Positions 1-5,606 of a DNA stretch of 7,725 nt are shown piece by piece. Origin of the DNA: Pseudomonadota bacterium. GTDB lineage: Bacteria; Pseudomonadota; Gammaproteobacteria; Burkholderiales; Burkholderiaceae_D. Below the pieces are notes generated by a model, which made no database searches, was not told the DNA's origin, and was given only the letters and a program-made list of their open reading frames with translations. Numbering within the stretch: the stretch's first letter is position 1; the number at the start of each line of letters is the position of its first letter. Position numbers and translations under genes: made by a program. The DNA is taken from assembly GCA_023409175.1 (NCBI GenBank), contig JAEYIG010000187.1, positions 1 to 7,725 on the forward strand. The letters are read 5' to 3'.

Positions 1-1043
1 TGCCTGAAGAAAGAAACCAGCTTGTCAAAGGGGATGACATCCACCCGGTCGTACAGATCGACGTGTCCGGCATCCTTGACGTAGTAGAGTTCTTTCGGCT
101 CGGCTGCACGCTTGTAGGCATCTTCACTGAACTCTTTCGAATGGGCCTGATCCCCGGCAATGAAAAGCATCGGGCGTGGTGAAATCATGTCCATGTCATT
201 GAACGGATAGAAGTTCATGAACTTGACGTTACTGGTCAGCGTTGGGTGCGTGGTCAGTTCACGAGGCTGTCCAGCCGGAATGACTTCGCCGCGCGAGGTG
301 CGGTAAAAATCGTAAAACTCGCGTTCGATCGGGCCGGATTTTTCGGTCAGTACATCTACCGTACCACTGGTGTAAAGCGTCTTGCCGCCTTCAAACTCGA
401 CATAGCGCTGCTCCGCTGCCTGCGCAATGACCTGTTTTCTCTGTTCAAGGGACTGGAAATGATTGAGTGCATTACGGTTGGCCTGTCCCATATCGTACAT
501 GCTGACCGTTGCGATGGCTTTCAGGCGCGGGTCGATCTTGGCGGCGCTGATGGCAAAGCTGCCACTGCCGCAAATTCCGATAACGCCAATGCGGTTGCGG
601 TCGACAAAAGAGCGGGTTCCCAGATAATCGGCGGCGGCACTGAAATCCTCGGCATAAATGTCAGGCGAGACGGCATTGCGTGGTTCGCCATCGCTTTCGC
701 CCCAGAAGGACAAATCAATCGCCAGAGTGACAAAACCCTGTTCCGCCATCTTTGTGGCATATAAATTGGCACTTTGTTCCTTCACTGCCCCCATCGGATG
801 CCCGACGATGATGGCCGGGTATCTTGCGTCCTGATTTTGATTGCTGTTTTCAGGGATATAAAGGTTTCCCGTCACCTTCATTTTGTACTGGTTTTCAAAC
901 GTCACTTTTTGCATTGTGACCCTGTCGCTTTTGTAAAAATTATTGGCTCCACGGGACATGTCCTGAGCCGAAACCGTCATGTTCATGATGAGCATTCCTC
1001 CCAAAATGGCTGTGATCCAGCCAGAAAATCCGAATTTGCGCAT
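1..1043 (-). CDS. Exported alpha/beta hydrolase, dienelactone hydrolase/YcjY-like (3' end off window)
   Basis: This frame is open from an ATG at 1043 to the left edge, giving 347 complete codons; the C-terminus is missing but probably only by a few residues. Residues 1-26 look like a Sec signal peptide (MRK start, hydrophobic core, VSA|QD cleavage site), so the mature enzyme should act in the periplasm or outside. An HPMGAVKEQ segment (82-90) sits at the usual oxyanion-strand position. The nucleophile elbow is GICGSG (156-161), which puts Cys158 where most alpha/beta hydrolases have Ser, as in dienelactone hydrolases. Asp298 (AGDQAHS) and His327 (AGHVDLYD) complete a plausible triad. AGGA, 8 nt ahead of the ATG, supports this start. 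It lies downstream of the LysR gene on the same strand, 246 bp away, and may be one of its targets. The substrate cannot be read from sequence; esterase, lactonase or another hydrolase are all possible. The family call is solid. Confidence 0.9.
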   Translation of the reverse strand, partial: MRKFGFSGWITAILGGMLIMNMTVSAQDMSRGANNFYKSDRVTMQKVTFENQYKMKVTGNLYIPENSNQNQDARYPAIIVGHPMGAVKEQSANLYATKMAEQGFVTLAIDLSFWGESDGEPRNAVSPDIYAEDFSAAADYLGTRSFVDRNRIGVIGICGSGSFAISAAKIDPRLKAIATVSMYDMGQANRNALNHFQSLEQRKQVIAQAAEQRYVEFEGGKTLYTSGTVDVLTEKSGPIEREFYDFYRTSRGEVIPAGQPRELTTHPTLTSNVKFMNFYPFNDMDMISPRPMLFIAGDQAHSKEFSEDAYKRAAEPKELYYVKDAGHVDLYDRVDVIPFDKLVSFFR

Positions 1044-1144
1044 GTGGTTTTCCTCATAGGCATTGCGTTGGAATATGATTTGATCCGGTTCCAGTATAGG
1101 AAGAGGGGAGAAGGCTGCGTAGACACAATCTTTCCTTTTTCTTG

Positions 1145-1163
1145 CCTGATTCTGTCGATCAGG
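1145..1163. repeat. Short hairpin between LysR and hydrolase genes
   Basis: CCTGAT and ATCAGG form a 6-bp perfect inverted repeat around a 7-nt loop. Neither strand has a T-run directly after it, so it is not a convincing intrinsic terminator. It lies in the 246-bp gap between the regulator and the hydrolase, where the hydrolase promoter must be if that gene is transcribed separately. Confidence 0.35.
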
Positions 1164-1210
1164 AAAGTTTTCATCCGGAACATAGGCTTGTGACGGGCAA
1201 GGAAAAATGC

Positions 1211-1239
1211 CATGTGATATATGACAGACCACTCACATG
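1211..1239. promoter_or_regulatory. Inverted TCACATG half-sites, candidate operator
   Basis: CATGTGA (1211-1217) and TCACATG (1233-1239) face each other across 15 nt. The same heptamer occurs three times upstream of the LysR gene (2230-2256) and once upstream of the oxidoreductase (5240-5246). The site lies 168-196 bp upstream of the hydrolase start, immediately downstream of the LysR gene. Binding by that LysR protein is an inference. Confidence 0.4.
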
Positions 1240-1289
1240 AAGATATTCAGAAAAATTGGGATGGTCAGGCCTGAACAGTTCCTGCCGAT

Positions 1290-2207
1290 TCAACTCTGAT
1301 TTGCTGGCAGCGACGCGTTTTCCGTTCCGTTTCGTGAACGGATGTACCGGGCAAATTCCTGCAAATGCGGTTTGTCCAGCCGGTCTTTCCAGAGGGCTTC
1401 GAAGATCAGGCTCACCCTGTTCCCGTTTTCATCGGCGAGGGGAAACGAGTTGTTTTTGCTGGCCTGAAGTTTTGATTCGGGAAGCAGGGCTGCTCCCAGA
1501 CCAAGTGAAGACCATTCTTCAAGTACCTGATAACTCAGGGCTTTCCCGGCGTATTCCTTCAGTTTTTTTCGCTTGCTCCGGAAAAGGGAACGGGTTGCCC
1601 TCGCCAGTCCGCAACCGTCCGGCACCATGACAAGGGTTTCTTCCGCAATGTCATCGACGGTGATCGACTCACCGGCAGGGGCGGCCTTTCCGGCACACGG
1701 GATGAAAAAGAGCGGTTCCTCGTAGAGGAAAGCCCGGTTAGTGCTTTGCCTGCTGTCCTCGCTGGCAATACCGGCCACAAAGTCGATCAGGCCTTCGTCC
1801 AGCATCCGGGACAGGTCGGCCATATTGTGTTCGCTGAAAATGATTTCAATACCCTCATGCGCCTGCCGGAACGGCTCCAGAATCCGGGCGAAACGGGCAG
1901 TATGGACAAGGGGCGAGACGCCGATACGGATAAGGCGAGGGACTGAAGCGCCATACTTGCGGACTTCATCCACCAGTTCGGTTTGCGAAAGGAGCACCTT
2001 TTCGATATAGTGAAGCACGTGTTCACCGAACGGCGTCAGCGAAACGGCACGAGTCGTGCGGACAAAGAGTTTTTCCCCAAACTCTTCCTCCAGCTGTGCC
2101 AGTCCATTGGACAGCGTCGGCTGTGTCACGAAACACTGCTCTGCCGCCTGCGTGAAAGAGCCTGTTTTCGCCACGGCAAGGGCATATCTCAATTGGTTCA
2201 GATTCAT
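1290..2207 (-). CDS. LysR-type transcriptional regulator
   Basis: This 305-residue protein has the standard length and layout of the LysR family. The winged helix-turn-helix is at about residues 3-62, with the hallmark run LRYALAVAKTGSFTQAAE, then QPTLSNGLAQLEEEFGEKLFVR and the SLTPFGE wing. It is followed by a linker helix and an effector-binding domain from about residue 90 to 290 (RIGVSPLVH, FVAGIASED, LEEWSSLGLGAALLP). It should bind DNA as a dimer or tetramer and respond to a small effector. Cys199 (PDGCG) falls close to the OxyR redox-cysteine region, but no partner matches OxyR Cys208, so an OxyR-like disulfide switch is not supported. The start is the ATG in CATATT context at 2207, preceded by a weak AGGT. 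It is divergent from the small protein gene at 2334 and lies upstream of the hydrolase. An inverted repeat at 2233-2256 sits just ahead of its start, consistent with autoregulation. Confidence 0.95.
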   Translation of the reverse strand: MNLNQLRYALAVAKTGSFTQAAEQCFVTQPTLSNGLAQLEEEFGEKLFVRTTRAVSLTPFGEHVLHYIEKVLLSQTELVDEVRKYGASVPRLIRIGVSPLVHTARFARILEPFRQAHEGIEIIFSEHNMADLSRMLDEGLIDFVAGIASEDSRQSTNRAFLYEEPLFFIPCAGKAAPAGESITVDDIAEETLVMVPDGCGLARATRSLFRSKRKKLKEYAGKALSYQVLEEWSSLGLGAALLPESKLQASKNNSFPLADENGNRVSLIFEALWKDRLDKPHLQEFARYIRSRNGTENASLPANQS

Positions 2208-2229
2208 ATTTATAGACTACCTGAATAAA

Positions 2230-2256
2230 TCACATGTGAAAAGACAATTTCACATG
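2230..2256. promoter_or_regulatory. Inverted-repeat operator in the divergent LysR/small-protein region
   Basis: CATGTGAAA (2233-2241) and TTTCACATG (2248-2256) form a perfect 9-bp inverted repeat with a 6-nt spacer. The left arm also belongs to the 10-bp palindrome TCACATGTGA (2230-2239). The site is 22-49 bp from the LysR start codon and overlaps the proposed -35 of the gene at 2334, the usual place for a LysR regulator to control itself and a divergent target. Which protein binds it is inferred. Confidence 0.55.
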
Positions 2257-2277
2257 GGGTCAGCAGATAGGTAAAGT
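2249..2277 (+). promoter_or_regulatory. Predicted sigma70-type promoter for the gene at 2334
   Basis: TTCACA (2249-2254) matches the -35 consensus at 5 of 6 positions. It is separated by 17 nt from TAAAGT (2272-2277), a 4-of-6 match to -10. The -35 lies in the right arm of the inverted repeat above, so a protein bound there would directly affect this promoter. The leader that follows contains a small CCGCC/GGCGG hairpin (2286-2300). Confidence 0.4.
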
Positions 2278-2333
2278 TCATTCAACCGCCGCCAGGGCGG
2301 GACAGACAAACCCACTCATTCAGGAGAAAAAAC

Positions 2334-2615
2334 ATGGCCTATCTGGAAATCACTCTCAATATCGCTGACAGGAACCGTCCCGCTGCCGCCGGGGTTTACA
2401 GCCAGTACAAGGAGGCCTTTCTGACGCAGATCACAGGCGCGAAATCGAAAGAACTGCTGATCCGTGACGATGACGTACAGGTATTGCATGGTTTTGATAC
2501 GGTAGACAATGCCAAAGCCTACCTTCAGTCAGCGCTTTTCATGAACGATGTCGTCACCGGCCTTAGTCCTTATCTGGAAGCGCAGCCGGACATCCGTATC
2601 TATGATGCGGTCTGA
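2334..2615 (+). CDS. Small protein, probable dimeric ferredoxin-like (ABM-type) fold
   Basis: This 93-residue protein starts at an ATG with a strong AGGAG seven nt upstream, so expression is credible. It has no signal peptide, membrane segment or cysteine. It begins with a beta-like strand (YLEITLNI) and a helix (AAGVYSQYKEAFLTQI). Then come ELLIRDDDVQVLHGF, a helix with an ALFMNDVV segment, and a closing strand DIRIYDAV. This beta-alpha-beta order and length resemble antibiotic-biosynthesis-monooxygenase or related dimeric alpha/beta-barrel proteins, but I recognise no catalytic motif and do not assign a reaction. It is divergent from the LysR gene and shares its operator region, so it is the most likely direct target of that regulator. 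The exporter at 2777 follows 161 bp downstream on the same strand. That it is a gene is near certain; the fold is a guess. Confidence 0.85.
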   Translation: MAYLEITLNIADRNRPAAAGVYSQYKEAFLTQITGAKSKELLIRDDDVQVLHGFDTVDNAKAYLQSALFMNDVVTGLSPYLEAQPDIRIYDAV

Positions 2616-2640
2616 CATGCACAAATCTGTCGAAAGGACA

Positions 2641-2668
2641 CGCCTGCCAATTTGAAAATTGGCGGGTG
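2641..2668. terminator. Hairpin after the small-protein gene, weak terminator candidate
   Basis: The segment can fold into a stem of about 12 bp (2641-2652 with 2657-2668, including two G-T pairs) around a TGAA tetraloop. It begins 25 nt after the stop codon of the small-protein gene. No T-run follows on either strand, so it may be a processing or stability hairpin rather than an efficient terminator. Confidence 0.4.
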
Positions 2669-2776
2669 GTCTGAAAACCAGGATGTTCCAGTGAAAACAG
2701 TCTCTTTCATTTTTAATCAGCAGGCCGGACAGACAGGACGCGGTTTGCATTCTTTCATGGGAAAACTATAAGCGTC

Positions 2777-3403
2777 ATGTCTGATCTATGGCTTTTTGTG
2801 GCGGGTCTGGTCGCCGTTTACCTGATACCGGGGCCCGATATGCTGCTCGTGCTGGACGCCACGTTTTATCGCGGGCGCTTCAATGCGTTCATGATTGCAG
2901 CCGGTCTCGCAGCTTCACGGGCCATACATGTCACGCTCTCGGGAGCGGGGCTTGCTCTCATGCAGAAAAGCTTTCCATGGATATTCCAGCTCGTGCACTA
3001 TGCGGGAGGCGCCTTTCTCATCTGGATGGCGATAGGGCTGGTGCGGACACGGGTTTTTTATTCGGGAAATGGGAAAGCGGGGAATGTCGCCATTGTTGGA
3101 AGACCCCTGACGGTTTTCAGCAGGGGATTTTTCACGAACCTGCTAAACCCGAAGGCGTTGCTGTTCTGTTCGGTTTTCCTGCCGCAATTCGTATCTGACG
3201 GGGCAGCGTATGTCTGGCTTCAGTACATCGTACTGGGCGTCATTCTGGTTGGGATGGGTTTCCTGTTCGATCTGGCATTCATCCTTGCAGGATCGGCAAT
3301 GGAAAGAGTCTTTGCCAATGCCGTTGTCCAGTCCGTCCAGCGCTGGGTTTTTGCACTGGTCTTTCTATGCACGGGAATGGTCTTTGTTTTTGATGCGTGG
3401 TAA
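2777..3403 (+). CDS. LysE/RhtB-family amino-acid or metabolite exporter
   Basis: This 208-residue inner-membrane protein has the normal length for the LysE/RhtB translocator family. The N-terminal segment carries the family signature PGPD at residues 18-21. GFFTNLLNPKALLF (117-130), followed by LPQF (135-138), matches the second conserved region. Hydrophobic stretches at about 4-18, 38-61, 67-90, 120-136, 144-172 and 186-206 fit six membrane segments. Family members export amino acids or related small molecules using the proton gradient; the substrate is not predictable here. The ATG at 2777 has only a weak ribosome binding site (GGGAAAA, 11 nt upstream), and I found no better in-frame start nearby. 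It is co-oriented with the small-protein gene but separated by 161 bp and a hairpin, so co-transcription is uncertain. Confidence 0.93.
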   Translation: MSDLWLFVAGLVAVYLIPGPDMLLVLDATFYRGRFNAFMIAAGLAASRAIHVTLSGAGLALMQKSFPWIFQLVHYAGGAFLIWMAIGLVRTRVFYSGNGKAGNVAIVGRPLTVFSRGFFTNLLNPKALLFCSVFLPQFVSDGAAYVWLQYIVLGVILVGMGFLFDLAFILAGSAMERVFANAVVQSVQRWVFALVFLCTGMVFVFDAW

Positions 3404-3467
3404 TTGAAATTCAATAAATAAAGGCGAAATCTTAAAGTATCTTATCAAGTTTGTTTTATTCATTGAA

Positions 3468-3488
3468 AAGGTGTCCCATTGACACCTT
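3468..3488. terminator. First hairpin after the LysE-family gene
   Basis: AAGGTGTC (3468-3475) and GACACCTT (3481-3488) form a perfect 8-bp stem with a 5-nt CCATT loop. The following TTAT is a short U tract on the + strand. It lies 65 bp after the exporter stop codon and upstream of a second, stronger hairpin. Confidence 0.5.
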
Positions 3489-3498
3489 ATACCCATAC

Positions 3499-3536
3499 AA
3501 AAGCGTCATCCTTTTGAATAACCGGATGACGCTTTT
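3499..3536. terminator. Bidirectional terminator between convergent exporter and aldo/keto reductase genes
   Basis: AAAAGCGTCATCC (3499-3511) and GGATGACGCTTTT (3524-3536) form a perfect 13-bp inverted repeat around a 12-nt loop. The stem ends in A4/T4, so either strand yields a GC-containing stem finishing in U residues, as expected of a bidirectional intrinsic terminator between converging genes. Transcripts of the aldo/keto reductase first meet a smaller GGCACA/TGTGCC hairpin (3541-3546 with 3558-3563). Confidence 0.8.
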
Positions 3537-3566
3537 GCAAGGCACATATTCCCAGCCTGTGCCAAC

Positions 3567-4547
3567 CTACCATGCATAGGCTTCCGGTGCCTCGCCACCC
3601 GGGCCTGGCCAGATTTCGTCGAGCCGGTTCAGGGTTTCTGTGGAAAGGGCAATGTCAGTCGCGATCAGGCTGTCGAGGAGTTGTTCTTTCGTCCTGGGGC
3701 CGATAATGGGAGCCGTTACGGCCGGATTGTGCAAGAGCCATGCCAGTGCCACATCGGCAGGGCGTTTGCCGATCTCGCTGCATAAGGTTTCGTAGGCGAC
3801 AAGCTGTTTTTCATGGTGTTTCACCTGTTCGCCCAGACCGGCACGGCGACCGTTACGGATTTTTTCCAGGACACCGCCCAGCAATCCGCCGCCCAATGGA
3901 CTCCATGGCAATACGCCAAGGACATAATGACGGCTGGCAGGGATCACTTCGAGTTCGACCATGCGGTTGGTGAGATTGTAAATGCTTTGTTCCGAGACAA
4001 GGCCCAGAAAATGACGCTGTTTTGCCGCCTCCTGTGCTGCGGCGATATTCCAGCCTGCGAAATTGCAACTGCCTACATAAAGCACTTTTCCCTGTGCAAC
4101 GAGCAGTTCCATTCCCTGCCAGAACTCGTCCCACGGGGTGAAACGGTCGATATGGTGAGCCTGATAGAGGTCGATATGGTCCGTTTTCAACCGTCGCAGG
4201 CTGTCCTCACATGCCTTGCGGATATGGTAGGCGGACAGGCGCCGGTCATTCGGGCCGGTATCCATGGGCTGGTACACCTTGGTGGCAAGGACGATCCGGT
4301 CACGTTTTCCGCCTTTTTCCAGCCACCGTCCGATGATCTCTTCAGAGGTGCCGTAACCCTTTTCGATGTCGGGCTTCTGGGGGCCTCCATAAACGTCAGC
4401 GGTATCGAAAAAGTTGATTCCGGAGTCAACCGCCGCATCCATGATGCCAAAGCTGGCCGTTTCATCGGTCACATAACCGAAATTCATGGTACCAAGCGCC
4501 AGGCGGCTGACTGTCAGGCCGGTACGGCCCAGATGTGTGTATTTCAT
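3567..4547 (-). CDS. Aldo/keto reductase
   Basis: This 326-residue protein is full length for a single-domain (beta/alpha)8 aldo/keto reductase, which reduces aldehydes or ketones with NADPH in the cytoplasm. The catalytic tetrad can be seen: Asp48 and Tyr53 in FFDTADVYG (46-54), Lys90 in LATK, and His131 in DLYQAHH. The start LGRTGLTVSRLALGTMNFG is typical of the VdlC/YhdN/Tas-like branch, and VTAPIIGPRTKEQLLDSL near the C-terminus matches the cofactor-binding region. The frame extends 49 codons further upstream, but those residues (SGNFAGHLR and so on) look unlike the family and overlap the preceding gene. The ATG at 4547, with GGAGA 8 nt ahead, is therefore preferred. It begins 55 nt after the stop of the flavodoxin-fold oxidoreductase, on the same strand, suggesting one operon. 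The physiological substrate is unknown. Confidence 0.95.
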   Translation of the reverse strand: MKYTHLGRTGLTVSRLALGTMNFGYVTDETASFGIMDAAVDSGINFFDTADVYGGPQKPDIEKGYGTSEEIIGRWLEKGGKRDRIVLATKVYQPMDTGPNDRRLSAYHIRKACEDSLRRLKTDHIDLYQAHHIDRFTPWDEFWQGMELLVAQGKVLYVGSCNFAGWNIAAAQEAAKQRHFLGLVSEQSIYNLTNRMVELEVIPASRHYVLGVLPWSPLGGGLLGGVLEKIRNGRRAGLGEQVKHHEKQLVAYETLCSEIGKRPADVALAWLLHNPAVTAPIIGPRTKEQLLDSLIATDIALSTETLNRLDEIWPGPGGEAPEAYAW

Positions 4548-4602
4548 GATCCATTCTCCATTCACCTGTTTATCCAGGAATCCCATCAGTGGACTGGCGC
4601 GT

Positions 4603-5127
4603 TCAGTTTTGCAAGCGTTCCGCAAATGTCCGGCAAAATTCCCTGATCCTGTTTTCATCTGCCTCGACTGCCCGGTAAAACACAAGCGGGTCAAGGTAAG
4701 GCATCCCGACGTAATTCGCAGAGGCCTTGAACGGTGTCAGGACTTCATCCATCGTGCAGTCGAGCGGGCTTTGGTGCGAATAGGATTCTTCGACAGCGCC
4801 AGCCGATGTCACCACGAGCATTTCCTTGCCTTTCAAGGCCGTCCCATTTGGGCCATAACACCAGCCATAGCTCCAGACTTCATTGAAATAAGCCTTCATC
4901 ATGGGGGTCAGGTTGAACCAGTGCAGCGGGAAAAGGTAAACGACCCGGTCAACGCCATCATGCGCCTTTTGTTCGGCAGCGATGTCAAATCCCGTGACAT
5001 CATTGCCATAAAGCGTTTCAAGGTTCCTGACCGTCACATCCGGAATGCCTTCGGCTTCCTGCGTGAGTGAGCGGATGACTTTTGACTGGGAAGGATAGGG
5101 ATGCGAAACAATGACAAGCGTATTCAT
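4603..5127 (-). CDS. Flavodoxin-fold NAD(P)H-dependent oxidoreductase (KefF/MdaB/YwrO-like)
   Basis: This 174-residue protein matches the flavodoxin_2 family (NQO1/KefF/MdaB type), flavoproteins that reduce quinones or similar electrophiles with two electrons from NAD(P)H. The N-terminal strand and phosphate-binding loop read TLVIVSHPYPSQSK (3-16). The hallmark block FPLHWFNLTPMMKAYFNEVWSYGWCYG spans 66-92. It is followed by LKGKEMLVVTSAGA (98-111), which contacts flavin in relatives. I chose the ATG at 5127 because AGGAG lies 6 nt upstream and the family begins at this strand. An in-frame ATG at 5199 would add 24 unrelated residues. It is the first gene of a probable operon with the aldo/keto reductase. 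A CATGTGA element lies about 115 bp upstream of its start. A role in quinone or electrophile detoxification is inferred from the family. Confidence 0.93.
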   Translation of the reverse strand: MNTLVIVSHPYPSQSKVIRSLTQEAEGIPDVTVRNLETLYGNDVTGFDIAAEQKAHDGVDRVVYLFPLHWFNLTPMMKAYFNEVWSYGWCYGPNGTALKGKEMLVVTSAGAVEESYSHQSPLDCTMDEVLTPFKASANYVGMPYLDPLVFYRAVEADENRIREFCRTFAERLQN

Positions 5128-5239
5128 GAGATTCTCCTTGGTTGATCGGTCGATGAGACAATTCGTGCAATCCTGACAATGTGCCTGAGAGAGTGGCAAG
5201 CGTATTGCATTCCGTCAGTTTTACCGTTTTTCCTGCTTT

Positions 5240-5252
5240 CATGTGACTTCAC
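5240..5252. promoter_or_regulatory. CATGTGA element with GTGA-CT-TCAC palindrome
   Basis: CATGTGA (5240-5246) repeats the heptamer found around the LysR gene. It overlaps a small palindrome, GTGA-CT-TCAC (5243-5252). It is about 115 bp upstream of the oxidoreductase start. This could be a single half-site of the same regulator, but one 7-mer is weak evidence. Confidence 0.25.
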
Positions 5253-5486
5253 GTATGTGTCGGCAACGCATCCACAAAAGAGTCACTGCAATCTTTCTCA
5301 ATAACGCATCCACTTTAGATTTTCCCGCGGAACCTGTACAGGCCCAAACCTGCATATTGCTTGCCTTATCCTCTCAGGGAAGGGGAAGACGTAATCGGGT
5401 TTTACGGTTTCAGGGGAGGGATCAGTGTTCCCGGAGGTTTGAAAATGAAGCCCTTCCCATGGAAAACGACATTTTCGTTCTTCAGA

Positions 5487-5514
5487 TTGATGCTTCAAGG
5501 CCTGTCAATACGAT
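5487..5514 (+). promoter_or_regulatory. Possible promoter for the monooxygenase gene
   Basis: TTGATG (5487-5492) and TACGAT (5509-5514) each match the sigma70 consensus at 4 of 6 positions, with a 16-nt spacer. The -10 runs into the left arm of the palindrome at 5510-5546, which would be a good position for repression. Matches this loose occur by chance, so this is tentative. Confidence 0.25.
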
Positions 5515-5546
5515 CATTTTTGATACCAGGTACTGAAAATGATCGT
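5510..5546. promoter_or_regulatory. 37-nt nested palindrome upstream of the monooxygenase
   Basis: ACGATCATTTT (5510-5520) and AAAATGATCGT (5536-5546) are perfect 11-bp arms. They share their centre (5528) with an inner inverted repeat, TACC-A-GGTA (5524-5532). Only the three pairs between the blocks fail to match as Watson-Crick, and two of those are G-T. It lies 61-97 bp upstream of the start codon and is either a large operator or a strong leader hairpin. No T-run follows immediately, although T6 occurs at 5557-5562. Confidence 0.55.
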
Positions 5547-5579
5547 TCTTGTGGGATTTTTTCCGGGTTGATAGAGTGG

Positions 5580-5601
5580 CCTCCATTCAAATCACCGGAG
5601 G
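5580..5601 (+). promoter_or_regulatory. Hairpin masking the ribosome binding site of the monooxygenase
   Basis: CCTCC (5580-5584) can pair perfectly with the Shine-Dalgarno GGAGG (5597-5601) across a 12-nt loop. The ribosome binding site could thus be occluded in the mRNA. The stem is only 5 bp, so the effect may be modest. Confidence 0.35.
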
Positions 5602-5606
5602 TACAC

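Larger units (their letters stand above)
5128..5606. other. 479-bp divergent intergenic region
   Basis: No protein-coding gene is convincing here. The short frames in it lack ribosome binding sites and family resemblance. It must hold the promoters of the oxidoreductase operon (leftward) and the monooxygenase (rightward). I can point to a CATGTGA element at 5240-5246, a small AACGA/TCGTT hairpin at 5465-5479, a 37-nt palindrome at 5510-5546 and a hairpin covering the ribosome binding site at 5580-5601. The length is unusual for so compact a window, so a small RNA or a decayed gene between about 5255 and 5480 cannot be excluded. Confidence 0.6.

Noticed and set aside
246..764. 172-codon open frame on the + strand
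   Set aside because: It lies antisense to the exported hydrolase, whose frame shows signal peptide and catalytic motifs across the same bases; the antisense product resembles no family and has no convincing ribosome binding site.
983..1213. 76-codon minus-strand frame overlapping the start of the hydrolase
   Set aside because: No Shine-Dalgarno sequence, no recognisable domain, and it runs into the hydrolase coding sequence in another frame.
1265..1274. TCAGGCCTGA palindrome downstream of the LysR gene, with T5 further along the minus strand
   Set aside because: The arms have no loop, so no stable hairpin forms, and the T-run is about 10 nt away; not a credible terminator.
4207..4213. TCACATG copy inside the aldo/keto reductase gene
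   Set aside because: A single copy within coding sequence is what chance would give; I do not treat it as an operator.
3813..4646. 277-codon open frame on the + strand
   Set aside because: It is fully antisense to the aldo/keto reductase and the end of the oxidoreductase. The reductase reads correctly through its whole length, so this is a shadow of its codon usage.
4548..4694. N-terminal 49-codon extension of the aldo/keto reductase frame
   Set aside because: It overlaps the preceding gene, does not resemble the family, and a good GGAGA site lies just before the ATG at 4547.
5140..5200. CTCTCAGG-like sequence ahead of the oxidoreductase (minus strand), reminiscent of a glycine riboswitch
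   Set aside because: Only one short block is similar; the conserved 5' GAGAGACC part and the second aptamer features are absent, and the genes have no link to glycine.
5361..5606. 82-codon upstream extension of the monooxygenase frame
   Set aside because: The family starts near residue 1 of the shorter protein, GGAGG lies directly before 5607, and the extension crosses the palindrome and the RBS hairpin.
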